This document shows positions 19,307-27,411 of a DNA stretch of 64,000 nt, piece after piece. The notes under the pieces were generated by a model. It was not told the origin of the DNA and ran no database searches. It saw only the letters and a program-made list of their open reading frames with translations. Each line of letters starts with the position of its first letter. Within the stretch, counting starts at the first letter, position 1. The DNA lies in the NCBI RefSeq assembly GCF_033304595.1, contig NZ_CP116341.1, positions 1 to 64,000 on the forward strand, read 5' to 3'. The stretch is from Sporosarcina jeotgali. GTDB taxonomy: Bacteria; Bacillota; Bacilli; Bacillales_A; Planococcaceae. Position numbers and translations under genes: made by a program.

Positions 19307-20070
19307 AACAAGGTAAACGTGAAGATGATCAACTGCGCCGCTGGCTGCACGACGACATTCCTCCTGTTATTCATGAACAGGACAGGGAGAGAACCATTGA
19401 CTACTTGAAGTCTTACATGCCTGTTCCGCAGAAAAATACAGCGGTTGTCATGAAACAACTTGTCCGGCAATCATTCAAAGATCTTTGGGGGCACTTCGCT
19501 GTACAGCTAAGTCTTCTGGTGATCGTGTTGATGGGTACTGTTACCATCCTTTCCAGCACCCCGGATCAATGGATTCTTTTCATCCTCACTGCACCAGCCC
19601 CTGTGTTTTTAGCAGGGTGGCATCTTGTGCATACACAGACCAAGGACATGGTGGAATTGGAACAGACGTTTACCTTCTCGCTTCAGCAGGTTCTGTTTTC
19701 GAAATTGGTGGCAATCTGTCTGTGGAGTCTGATCTTATACGGCGGGGCATTGCTGTATGCGGCGTCCATTCAGAAGGCAGGTCTCTTCTCGCTATCGTTC
19801 CATATTGCGGTAGCAGGAATCACGCCGATTCTGCTGTTCTGTGTCATTCTGCTGGCGATCAGTACGAAGTACCGAAATCCGCTGTCTTGGACAGTCATAC
19901 TGCTAGTATGGGTCTCGTTCATCTTACTTTCCATCTACACACCGTTCGGCTCACTACTGCTGTCGGTTCATACCCTGATTTTCATGGCTGCTAATATTGG
20001 ACTGGCTGCTGTCTTCATACGACAACTGACTAAACTTTGGAGAATGGAGCGATTACCGGATGGGATTTAG
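19303..20070 (+). CDS. Polytopic membrane protein, possible anti-sigma or ABC-2 subunit
   Basis: 255 residues. A cytoplasmic N-terminus of about 60 residues (DDQLRRWLHDDIPPVIHEQDRERT...) precedes six hydrophobic helices. A cytosolic head fused to a membrane bundle is the layout of membrane anti-sigma factors, and the gene directly follows the sigma factor with a 4-nt overlap and GTG start. It could equally be a transporter subunit. No specific family is recognised. Confidence 0.75.
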   Translation: MKQGKREDDQLRRWLHDDIPPVIHEQDRERTIDYLKSYMPVPQKNTAVVMKQLVRQSFKDLWGHFAVQLSLLVIVLMGTVTILSSTPDQWILFILTAPAPVFLAGWHLVHTQTKDMVELEQTFTFSLQQVLFSKLVAICLWSLILYGGALLYAASIQKAGLFSLSFHIAVAGITPILLFCVILLAISTKYRNPLSWTVILLVWVSFILLSIYTPFGSLLLSVHTLIFMAANIGLAAVFIRQLTKLWRMERLPDGI

Positions 20071-20890
20071 TAAACTAGCGTGGGTAGAAGGAAAAAAGCT
20101 ATTCTTGCAGAATGAACTCTACATGGCTCTTTTCCTTTGTACCGTTCTATATGCAATGGGAACGAATGCAACCATCGATTCTTCGCAAGCGGTATTTTTC
20201 TGGCAAGAGATGGCGTCCGTCATGCCTTATATCGGTTATATGCTGATTGCGGTAACCATCGTCGTCGGTGTTTCCCGGTGTATGCCGTTTGAGCGGGAAA
20301 AGGAAATGGAGGAATTGTTGGTTACATACAAGGCAGGTCGTGTGCAGCTGTTGGTCGTGAAACAATTCGTCCTCTTCCTCTTTTGTGTATCAATCGTGTT
20401 GTTTTATTACGTTATTACAAGTCTGGTCCTGCTTGCCTATGCGTCGCCGACAGGGTTGTTTGTACAGATGGGAGCAAATACTCCCAATTACCTCACTCCG
20501 AATCCTGACTGGACATTTGCAAAGCTCATGATATTGGAGGGGGGCTACATGGTATTGGCAAGTTATATCTTTGCCTTGTTCGTCTTTCTCCTTTCGTTAT
20601 TCATCAAACGAAGTGTATTCATCATGCTGACGGCTGGCGGCATTTTTGCTTTCTGGGAGCTGTATGAAAAATATATCTTTTACTATATCCAAACCATGCC
20701 TGGCATCGAGTACTTGGAGAACGTATACAGATATGGTTTGAACGGAATGTTGAGCTTCGAATATTTAGAAGGGTATGTCGTGTTATCAAATACAGAGGTT
20801 TTACTCCTGTTCCTCAGCCTGGCTGCCGGCTTGTTTACCGTAAATCTCATACTCGGGAGGCGACGGATCAATGTTGCCTTGGGAAGTTAA
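20060..20890 (+). CDS. ABC-2 type transporter permease-like protein
   Basis: 276 residues with about six transmembrane helices, opening with a short cytosolic segment. The motif PFEREKEMEELLVTYKAGR after helix 2 is the kind of EREKGT-like coupling segment found in ABC-2 permeases. It overlaps both neighbours by 11 and 20 nt, so translation is likely coupled. Confidence 0.8.
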   Translation: MGFSKLAWVEGKKLFLQNELYMALFLCTVLYAMGTNATIDSSQAVFFWQEMASVMPYIGYMLIAVTIVVGVSRCMPFEREKEMEELLVTYKAGRVQLLVVKQFVLFLFCVSIVLFYYVITSLVLLAYASPTGLFVQMGANTPNYLTPNPDWTFAKLMILEGGYMVLASYIFALFVFLLSLFIKRSVFIMLTAGGIFAFWELYEKYIFYYIQTMPGIEYLENVYRYGLNGMLSFEYLEGYVVLSNTEVLLLFLSLAAGLFTVNLILGRRRINVALGS

Positions 20891-21596
20891 AAAAATCATG
20901 CGGAACAAATGGGGGTTCCCTGCAGTCCTCGTCATATGTGGTTTTTGGAGTGTAATGATCTATTTTGCTGCCCAAAAAAGTCCGGCACATGTCTTGGCAA
21001 CTGCGGATGCGTTCTGGCATGTCCTCGGCACACTGTCGATAGGCTTCCTGATCCTCGCAATGACTACAAAGATATTCATCTTGGACAAGGAGGAAGGCGT
21101 GCGGGAAGTCATTCTCACAACCCGTCATGGGAAATCGAAAGTTTTTTTTGTACGGCTGGGAGCTGCTGGCCTCTGTGTACTATTCATGGTCCTTCTCTTT
21201 ACAGCGATTCAGCTGTCAGGAGCTGCTTTGGCCGTTCCGCCGGAGTCATTCACCGAAATCTTAAGGGGCTGTGCAGCCGGCCTGCCGTACGTACTGGTGG
21301 GCAGTGTTCTATTTTCGATCTTTGCCGCCTGTGTTTGTGTCACCTTTCAATCCCACACAATCACTGTGATCCTGTGTGGCTTATTGTATGGCCTGACTTT
21401 TTTGCTGAGAGGTAGCCTACTGACGGACTTCTCCATAGAGTGGTTTTTAGAAAAAGGATTTTTTTCGTATCTCATACGGGCACATGAAGTGGGCAACGAA
21501 CCGCGTCTGCCTCAATTGGTGATCTGGTATATGATTCTGATCGCCGGTTCCATGTTTTTGACGAGGAAACTACAAAGGAGGAGACATGAACTGTGA
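20871..21596 (+). CDS. ABC-2 type transporter permease-like protein
   Basis: 241 residues with about six helices. It has the coupling-segment pattern LDKEEGVREVILTTRHGKSKVFFVRLG between helices 2 and 3, similar in placement to the upstream permease, so the two may form a heterodimeric channel. GGGAGG precedes ATG 20871; it overlaps the ATPase gene by 4 nt. Confidence 0.8.
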   Translation: MLPWEVKKIMRNKWGFPAVLVICGFWSVMIYFAAQKSPAHVLATADAFWHVLGTLSIGFLILAMTTKIFILDKEEGVREVILTTRHGKSKVFFVRLGAAGLCVLFMVLLFTAIQLSGAALAVPPESFTEILRGCAAGLPYVLVGSVLFSIFAACVCVTFQSHTITVILCGLLYGLTFLLRGSLLTDFSIEWFLEKGFFSYLIRAHEVGNEPRLPQLVIWYMILIAGSMFLTRKLQRRRHEL

Positions 21597-22471
21597 CTCT
21601 AAAACTAGAAAAAGTCAGTCATCAGTACAAAGACCACGAGGCACTGAAATCGATAGACTGCGAATTATCTCCGGGAATCTACGGATTGCTGGGGCCGAAC
21701 GGAGCAGGCAAATCGACACTTCTGCGTATCATGGTGGACGTCATTGCACCGACAAGCGGACAGGTACTTTACAACAATCGTGCCATCACAACACTCGGCG
21801 CCGCGTATCGTGACAAGCTCGGATACTTGCCGCAGGACTTCCATGGATACAGTCAGTTCACAGCTGAAGAGTTTTTGAAGTACGTGGCGAACTTGAAAGG
21901 GCTCGATGCCAAAACAGCCCGAGTGCGTGTGAAACACGTATTGGCACTAGTGGGCCTGACAAGCGTAAGTCGAAAAAAACTGAAAGGCTATTCCGGCGGG
22001 ATGAGACGGAGAGTCGGAATTGCTCAGGCTCTGTTGAACAACCCGAAAGTCCTCATCCTGGACGAGCCGACAGCCGGGCTGGACCCGAGCGAACGAATCC
22101 GACTGCGGGGAATCCTGTCCCAGTTGGCGCAGGATACAATCATCATCCTCTCCACGCATATCGTGTCGGATATCGAATACGTCGCTGACGAAGTGCTCCT
22201 GTTAAAAGAAGGACAGCTCATTGGAAAAGCGTCCCCTCGTGAGCTGCTGGCCAAGTTGGATCGCCAAGTATGGGCGGTCCAAGTACCACATAACGAACTG
22301 CAAACGTACACAACGGCCTACCCGGTCTCCAACCTGCAGCTGCAAAAGGAGCACGCGGACATACGGATTATTTCTCATGCGAAGCCTCACATCTCTGCTC
22401 AACAGGCAGAGCCTAGGATGGAAGATTTATATGTGTATTATTTTGGCAGTGGGGATACGAGCAATAGTTGA
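21593..22471 (+). CDS. ABC transporter ATP-binding protein
   Basis: 292 residues. Walker A GPNGAGKST, Q-loop GYLPQDFHGY, signature YSGGMRRR, Walker B VLILDEPTAGLD and H-loop STHIVSD are all intact. A C-terminal tail of about 75 residues follows the NBD. The GTG start has AAAGGAGGAG 9 nt upstream. It powers the two permeases above; substrate unknown, perhaps a drug, peptide or lipid export typical of ABC-2 systems. Confidence 0.93.
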   Translation: MTLKLEKVSHQYKDHEALKSIDCELSPGIYGLLGPNGAGKSTLLRIMVDVIAPTSGQVLYNNRAITTLGAAYRDKLGYLPQDFHGYSQFTAEEFLKYVANLKGLDAKTARVRVKHVLALVGLTSVSRKKLKGYSGGMRRRVGIAQALLNNPKVLILDEPTAGLDPSERIRLRGILSQLAQDTIIILSTHIVSDIEYVADEVLLLKEGQLIGKASPRELLAKLDRQVWAVQVPHNELQTYTTAYPVSNLQLQKEHADIRIISHAKPHISAQQAEPRMEDLYVYYFGSGDTSNS

Positions 22472-22640
22472 TTTGATGAAGTTAAAAAGACATCTCAGTA
22501 ATGTCAGTATCAGTTAATTTTATGGCGGGAGAGTGGTTATCTTTCTCGGAAAGAAGAGAGAGGAACTGGAATATTTGAATTATATGTAAAAAAGAGTGAG
22601 GCATAGTAAAATGTTCTATAATGGAAAGATCCAAGGTGTT

Positions 22641-22661
22641 GCGCAATCGGGCCAGATTGTC
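22641..22661. repeat. Copy of the recurrent near-palindromic motif
   Basis: CAATCGGGCCAGATTG sits here and is nearly its own reverse complement. Related copies lie at 13800, 14792, 14828, 15167, 16976, 17368, 18147, 18544 and 23810. Confidence 0.6.
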
Positions 22662-22760
22662 TAATTATCAAGGGATCCTTAATTTTGCTGATAGAGGTTC
22701 CTGATGGCGAGTCATGCAGTAGAAACCTCTGTAAATGTAAACTGATTACAGCCAATGAAA

Positions 22761-23131
22761 TGTACCACCTGTGACAAGTTATTTACCAATGAGTGACAAC
22801 ATATGTACCAAGTAACGTCAACCGTTTACCACTAGGGATTGGGTGCTGATTCTTATACTCACAACTTTACATGGAGAGGCGGGCATGATAGCCTTCGCGG
22901 GGCAAGCCAGCCATGTGTTGCTGGCCTTCCGGCTTGGAACTCATGCCCGTAGAGGCTCCGTGTCAAGTTGTTATAAATGCTTACCGTCTACGATCCATAC
23001 TGCTAAAAATCGCTTTATTCCCTAGCGGACAAGCGTCCCAGCAAGGTTGGTAAATACATTGTCATAGCGTGGTAAATTCTTTGGCGTTCCGTGGTAAAAA
23101 AGATGTCACGAGTGGTAAAATCGTGTGGCCG
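22761..23131. mobile_element. Remnant of an insertion element with multi-repeat inverted ends (IS21-like)
   Basis: The left side carries TACCACCTGTGACAAGTT-ATTTACCAA and related units; the right side carries TTGGTAAATACATTGTCATA and GTGGTAAA repeats at 23048, 23069, 23091 and 23113. Reverse-complemented, the left block aligns with the right one (TTGGTAAAT..TTGTCA..GTGGTA). Long ends with several such boxes recall IS21-family termini. No transposase is left between them. Confidence 0.5.
22859..22972. repeat. About 114-bp imperfect palindrome
   Basis: TCACAACTTTACATGGAG...GGGCATGA is matched by TCATGCCC...GGCTCCGTGTCAAGTTGTT in inverted order, with an inner stem CAAGCCAGC/GCTGGCCTTCCGGCTTG. 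It lies inside the IS remnant and could be a miniature inverted-repeat element or a structured RNA. The small ORF over it is not convincing. Confidence 0.7.
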
Positions 23132-23182
23132 TAATCAGTAAACCGTCAAAGTATTATAATTCGGATAAGTAGGGGATGAAAA

Positions 23183-23785
23183 ATGAGTTCTAGAAACAAA
23201 TGGATTACAATCGCACTCTGTGTCCTAATAGTTTTTTATATTATCAATGAGCTTTTCAGGCATTTTATTTTCGGTTTTCCATTTTGGCTTTTCGTGAATA
23301 TCCCTTTGTTTTTGATTTCGTTTGTAGGTGGAGCGATCTTATTAATATTTTGGAGCGTTGGTTTTTTCAAAAACAGAGAAAAAGGAAAAAATCTTGTCCC
23401 TTTAGTAATGAGCTTACTGCTGTTCTTCTTGTTATTAGCTAATCCCTTGTCTCCATTAATTCAGAAAGCTGAATTCAATTTTAACCTTGACGAAAGAGAC
23501 GAGATAGCTAATTTAATTTTGGATGGGAAAATACAATCTTCGAATACACGAGGAGACCTTTTTCATATTCCTGCAAACTATAAAGGTTCATCATTGTCAG
23601 ATGGAAAAGAAGTAATGAAAGTTAATGAAAAGCTTGTTTTCTTCACTAACAGAGGAATTCTTGGTAACTTTTCTGGTTATGTTTTTTCTCCAAACGGAGT
23701 CGAACCAAACGATAAAGACCTTGCAGCAAACATAGTGAAATTGAAAAAAATGAAAAAGAACTGGTATTACGTATCCTGTACTTAA
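23183..23785 (+). CDS. Membrane protein with extracytoplasmic C-terminal domain, unknown
   Basis: 200 residues with three helices (about 7-25, 33-55, 68-88) followed by a polar domain (DERDEIANLILDGKIQSS...) of about 105 residues. GGGGATGAAAA precedes the ATG. The protein ends soon after a lysine-rich segment, with a 26-bp motif copy 25 nt downstream. No family is recognised. Confidence 0.65.
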   Translation: MSSRNKWITIALCVLIVFYIINELFRHFIFGFPFWLFVNIPLFLISFVGGAILLIFWSVGFFKNREKGKNLVPLVMSLLLFFLLLANPLSPLIQKAEFNFNLDERDEIANLILDGKIQSSNTRGDLFHIPANYKGSSLSDGKEVMKVNEKLVFFTNRGILGNFSGYVFSPNGVEPNDKDLAANIVKLKKMKKNWYYVSCT

Positions 23786-23809
23786 TGCAAAAAAACTTGA
23801 ATGGAGTTA

Positions 23810-23835
23810 TTCCAGAATAGGGCGCGATTGCGGAA
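23810..23835. repeat. Best-preserved copy of the recurrent palindromic motif
   Basis: The 26-bp stretch starts TTCCAGAAT and ends GATTGCGGAA: an imperfect palindrome of form TTCC..AAT..G.GC...ATT..GGAA. Confidence 0.65.
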
Positions 23836-24247
23836 AAGCGATTTTCACCAATGGGGCAATTCCATTACAAAAACCTCCACTTTCCGGTAATGACCACTTT
23901 ATTCAAATGACAGTATTAATTTGATAATTTCAATGAAGCGGGGAATCATACGCCTAAAGAGAAACAGAGGTGTAAAAATGATTAGAACCCTTTCGCTTTT
24001 GTTGCTATCCTTCTGTTTATTGACCAACTATTCAGTTGCTAACGATAAGCCCCGTCTTTATGAAGAGATGTATCCCGAAATTGGTTACAAATCTGTGGAG
24101 GGTGCATTGGATGATTTCGAACAGCACTTCAAACAAAAACTTAAACTGCCGCTTAGGGTTCCGCCTATAATCTGTATAGGCTACACTTACTTGGACAATA
24201 AAATTAGGGTCTTGTAGAATATAACCAAAGAGATGAGGAGAATCTAC

Positions 24248-24535
24248 ATGACTGAAAAACGAGCAAGACGGACCTATACCAAGGAATTTAAAAACCAAAT
24301 TGTGCAGCTACATGAAAACGGTAAAACACGTACAGATATTCTTCGTGAGTACGATCTAACCTCCACTACTTTTGATAACTGGGTGAGGCGTCACAAAGCG
24401 ACTGAATCTTTTGAAGAAAAAGATCAGCGTACAGACGAAGAGAATGAATTAATCAAATTACGTAAAGAGAACCAGCGTCTCCTAATGGAGAACGATATTT
24501 TAAAGCAAGCCGCGCTGATCATGGGACGAAAGTAG
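24248..24535 (+). CDS. IS3-family transposase OrfA
   Basis: 95 residues: N-terminal helix-turn-helix (RRTYTKEFKNQIVQLHENGKTRTDILREYDLTSTTFDNWV) and a C-terminal leucine-zipper-like coiled coil (ENELIKLRKENQRLLMENDILKQA). ATG at 24248 follows GAGGAG; an earlier in-frame ATG overlaps the Shine-Dalgarno. It binds the IS ends and partners OrfB. Confidence 0.93.
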   Translation: MTEKRARRTYTKEFKNQIVQLHENGKTRTDILREYDLTSTTFDNWVRRHKATESFEEKDQRTDEENELIKLRKENQRLLMENDILKQAALIMGRK

Positions 24536-24537
24536 AT

Positions 24538-25359
24538 GTGATTCAAAACAACCGTCACAAATACTCGGTATCAGCAATGTGCGACGTCCTAGGGATCGCG
24601 AGAAGCACGTTTTACTACACTTCCGTTAAACAACCTGAAGATAAAACCCTGCAAAAAGATATCAAGGTAATTTTTAAACAGAGTCGAAACAATTACGGTA
24701 CACGCAAAATCAAAAAAGAATTAGAGAAGATCAACCGGACGGTTTCTAGACGTCGTATTGGTCGCGTCATGAAGCAAACAGGTCTTGTGTCCAATTACAC
24801 TGTCGCACAATATAAACCGTTTAAATCAAAAGTGAATGAGGAACCTGTAAAGAATGTTCTGGCGAGAAACTTTAACGGTCAAGAAGAATTGGCTGTGGTT
24901 GTCAGTGATTTAACATACGTAAGAGTCAATGGAAGATGGAATTATGTATGCTTATTTGTCGATCTTTTTAATCGAGAAATCATCGGCTACAGCGCAGGGC
25001 CAGAAAAGACAGCAAAACTTGTATACAAAGCCTTGTCTAGCATTGAGCGCAACTTAGATCGCATCCAATTGTTCCATACAGACCGTGGAAGTGAATTTAA
25101 AAATCAACTAATTGACGAAGCTTTAAAAGCTTTTGGCATCGGAAGATCACTGAGTATGAAAGGATGCCCGTACGACAATGCGGTAGCAGAATCCATGTTC
25201 AATGTGGTCAAAATAGAGTTCATTAAGCAAATGACCTTTTCTTCTATCAGCCAGTTAGAGCGTGAACTACAGGATTATGTGAATTGGTTCAACCGGGTTC
25301 GGATTCACGGAACGCTGGATTATCTAACGCCTATTGAGTACCGATTAGGGACCTTATAA
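24538..25359 (+). CDS. IS3-family transposase OrfB (integrase core)
   Basis: 273 residues with an N-terminal HTH_21-type region and an rve DDE core: D in VVSDLTYV, D in LFHTDRGSEF, E in YDNAVAESMFNVVK. The GTG start lies 2 nt after the orfA stop, so either re-initiation or a programmed frameshift could produce it; I see no clear slippery A-run. Intact. Confidence 0.93.
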   Translation: MIQNNRHKYSVSAMCDVLGIARSTFYYTSVKQPEDKTLQKDIKVIFKQSRNNYGTRKIKKELEKINRTVSRRRIGRVMKQTGLVSNYTVAQYKPFKSKVNEEPVKNVLARNFNGQEELAVVVSDLTYVRVNGRWNYVCLFVDLFNREIIGYSAGPEKTAKLVYKALSSIERNLDRIQLFHTDRGSEFKNQLIDEALKAFGIGRSLSMKGCPYDNAVAESMFNVVKIEFIKQMTFSSISQLERELQDYVNWFNRVRIHGTLDYLTPIEYRLGTL

Positions 25360-25834
25360 AAATTGTCCGATTTAATGTTGACAAGCCAATCTTTACTCAT
25401 CAATTCGGCAGGCTGAATGATTTAGAAGGTGACCTTAATGACACATTTGAAGTGGCATTTATTAATGACCAGTTATCTGAAAACCATTTTAAAATTGAGG
25501 TTCGGGCTGTTGCACATAAAATCGAGTTTAGTGACAAGGAAGTTTTAAAAACCTTTAAACTGGATAATGCAAATACAGCAAGATATATGGAAAAACCGAT
25601 TTCTGGTTTTAATTTGTTAGAATTTGAAAGAGATAATTGGCAATATGTGTTCAGTATCGATAAAAAAGTTTCTGATAGGATTACGCCTGAAATTTTAGTT
25701 CAGATAGCAAATTCTATTGATTTCTAAATATGCGCTTCTAACACTTCGCTGTTACTTCCAAAAGCCATTTCCTGAAAGTTTTGAATGGAACGAGAAACAA
25801 CGGATGACAACATCCCTGCAATAATTGGAGATGT

Positions 25835-25882
25835 AAAAAGAGCGAGTTCGGATTATCAGCTAATCCGGACTCGCTCTTTTTA
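25835..25882. terminator. Terminator of the aspartokinase gene, usable on both strands
   Basis: AAAAAGAGCGAGT.CGGATTA pairs with TAATCCG.ACTCGCTCTTTTT, flanked by A and T runs. Confidence 0.88.
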
Positions 25883-25886
25883 TCAC

Positions 25887-27254
25887 CTACACACGTGCAA
25901 TGGCTGTTTGGAAAAACTCGTCATACAGGGAACGGAGCACATCGGTTTCATCCTTTTTATGAATACCGAACACTAAGCTGACTTCAGTGGACCCCTGGTT
26001 GATCATTTGAATGCTGGCGCCTGTTTTTGCGATTGCTGTTGCAGCACGCGCCGTCAAACCCGTTGTATCCCGCATACGTTCTCCGACAAGCACCACCATC
26101 GAGTAATCGCGGCGGAAGTACACATCATCTGCATCTAAATCTTCCTTCACGCGGTGTAAAATGCGGGCTTCCTTTTCTTCCGTCAAAAACGTATCGCGAA
26201 TTATGACAGACATGTTGTCAATTCCTGAAGGCGTATGCTCAAATGGAATTTCTTCGTCCTCCAGAATCTGCAGCAAGCGCCGGCCGAAACCGATTTCCAC
26301 GTTCATTAAGTATTTATCAACGAAAAGTGTTGAGAAGCCATCATCAGCGGCGATCCCGACAACAGGCTGAGAACCGCACTCCCGCTCTTTCACAATCATC
26401 GTACCTCGAGCACTTGGATTGTTTGTATTTTTAATGCACACCGGAATTGACCGCAAGAACGCAGGCCGTAATGCTTCTTCGTGGAATACTGTGAAACCTG
26501 CATACGAAAGCTCACGCATTTCACGGTATGTCATTGTATGGATGGCACACGGCTGTTCAACCACGTTTGGATTTGCAGAAAACACCGAATCGACATCGGT
26601 GAAGTTCTCATACAGTTCAGCCCCGGTCGCTGCAGCGAGCAGAGAACCTGTAATATCTGAACCGCCCCGATTGAATGTGCGGAGTGTTCCGTCTTTTGTG
26701 TAACCGAAGAAACCAGGGAACACGATAATTCCGCGTCTATTCCGTAATTCAGCAAGGAGTTCCTCGCCTTCAGGAAGCGCCTGCACCCGCTGCGGACGTT
26801 CATTGACCAACAAACCGCCTTCTTTTGGACAGACATACGTCGCTTCCATGCCAATCGATTGCAAATACGCCGCAATGAGTTTCGCGTTGTTGTCTTCACC
26901 GGACGCTTTTAGGCTATCCATGAATAAAATCGGATCTTCTTTGTCGAGCGAAAGCCGTTCACGCAAGTCTTTTTCAATTACAGTGTTCATCGAACCATCA
27001 AGACCGAGTTCCTCTGCAATCTCTTCATAACGAGCAAGAACTTGTTGCAGTTCCGACTCAGCATCTTGGCCAATCAAGGCCTTTTCTGCAAGAAGAATGA
27101 GCAGATCCGTCACTTTGGTATCGTCACTGTGACGTTTGCCTGGAGCGGAAACGACAATAATTTTTCGGGATGAATCGGAATGGATAATGTTTGCTACTTT
27201 TTTGATTTGTTGAGCCGATGCAACAGATGTTCCGCCAAATTTACAAACCTTCAT
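25887..27254 (-). CDS. thrD: Aspartate kinase (class III type)
   Basis: Phosphorylates aspartate in the first step toward lysine, threonine and methionine. The 455-residue protein has the amino-acid kinase start KFGGTSVA, the substrate segments FPGFFGYTKDGTLRTFNRGGSDITGSLLAAA and two C-terminal ACT-type domains (from about residue 300). The length and sequence style match B. subtilis ThrD/YclM more than DapG or LysC. The reverse-strand Shine-Dalgarno is weak. It is divergent from hom-thrC-thrB, so the intergenic region likely controls both. Confidence 0.94.
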   Translation of the reverse strand: MKVCKFGGTSVASAQQIKKVANIIHSDSSRKIIVVSAPGKRHSDDTKVTDLLILLAEKALIGQDAESELQQVLARYEEIAEELGLDGSMNTVIEKDLRERLSLDKEDPILFMDSLKASGEDNNAKLIAAYLQSIGMEATYVCPKEGGLLVNERPQRVQALPEGEELLAELRNRRGIIVFPGFFGYTKDGTLRTFNRGGSDITGSLLAAATGAELYENFTDVDSVFSANPNVVEQPCAIHTMTYREMRELSYAGFTVFHEEALRPAFLRSIPVCIKNTNNPSARGTMIVKERECGSQPVVGIAADDGFSTLFVDKYLMNVEIGFGRRLLQILEDEEIPFEHTPSGIDNMSVIIRDTFLTEEKEARILHRVKEDLDADDVYFRRDYSMVVLVGERMRDTTGLTARAATAIAKTGASIQMINQGSTEVSLVFGIHKKDETDVLRSLYDEFFQTAIARV

Positions 27255-27322
27255 TTAACCAGATCCAATCTTTAATTAATTGTGACTTGTGTGATATATT
27301 GAATAACAATACCATGATAGGG

Positions 27323-27351
27323 TTGTCCTGTGAAGACTTTATCTTTATACT
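27323..27351 (+). promoter_or_regulatory. Sigma-A promoter of hom-thrC-thrB
   Basis: TTGTCC (27323-27328), 17-nt spacer, TATACT (27346-27351); transcription would start about 55 nt before hom. Confidence 0.65.
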
Positions 27352-27411
27352 GTCTCTATGGAAAGGACAATTGTTTTTTCATAGTGTACATAATAGCGAG
27401 GGGAATCGTCA

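Larger units (their letters stand above)
24174..25387 (+). mobile_element. IS3-family (IS150-like) insertion sequence, about 1214 bp
   Basis: Imperfect inverted ends share GGACAAT and flanking matches (left near 24192, right near 25362). AATCT occurs at both edges (24169-24173 and 25388-25392) as a likely target duplication. It contains orfA and orfB in the usual IS3 arrangement. The exact edges are good to a base or two. Confidence 0.85.
23978..25727 (+). pseudogene. Secreted protein gene split by an IS3-family insertion
   Basis: The 5' part (23978-24173) encodes a signal peptide (LLLLSFCLLTNYSVA) and ends in LPLRVPPI; the 3' part (25393-25727) resumes as FTHQFGRLNDLEGD and runs to SIDF. 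Removing the IS and one AATCT copy joins them in frame as ...RVPPIIFTHQFGR..., giving a protein of about 176 residues. The native function is unknown. In the present state the 5' fragment reads through into IS sequence and stops at 24217. Confidence 0.82.

Noticed and set aside
22843..23025. 60-codon ORF
   Set aside because: Most of it is the 114-bp palindrome; composition and lack of a Shine-Dalgarno argue against coding.
13585..26000. Prophage or integrative element
   Set aside because: No integrase, phage structural gene, attachment repeat or tRNA boundary; only IS elements and small ORFs.
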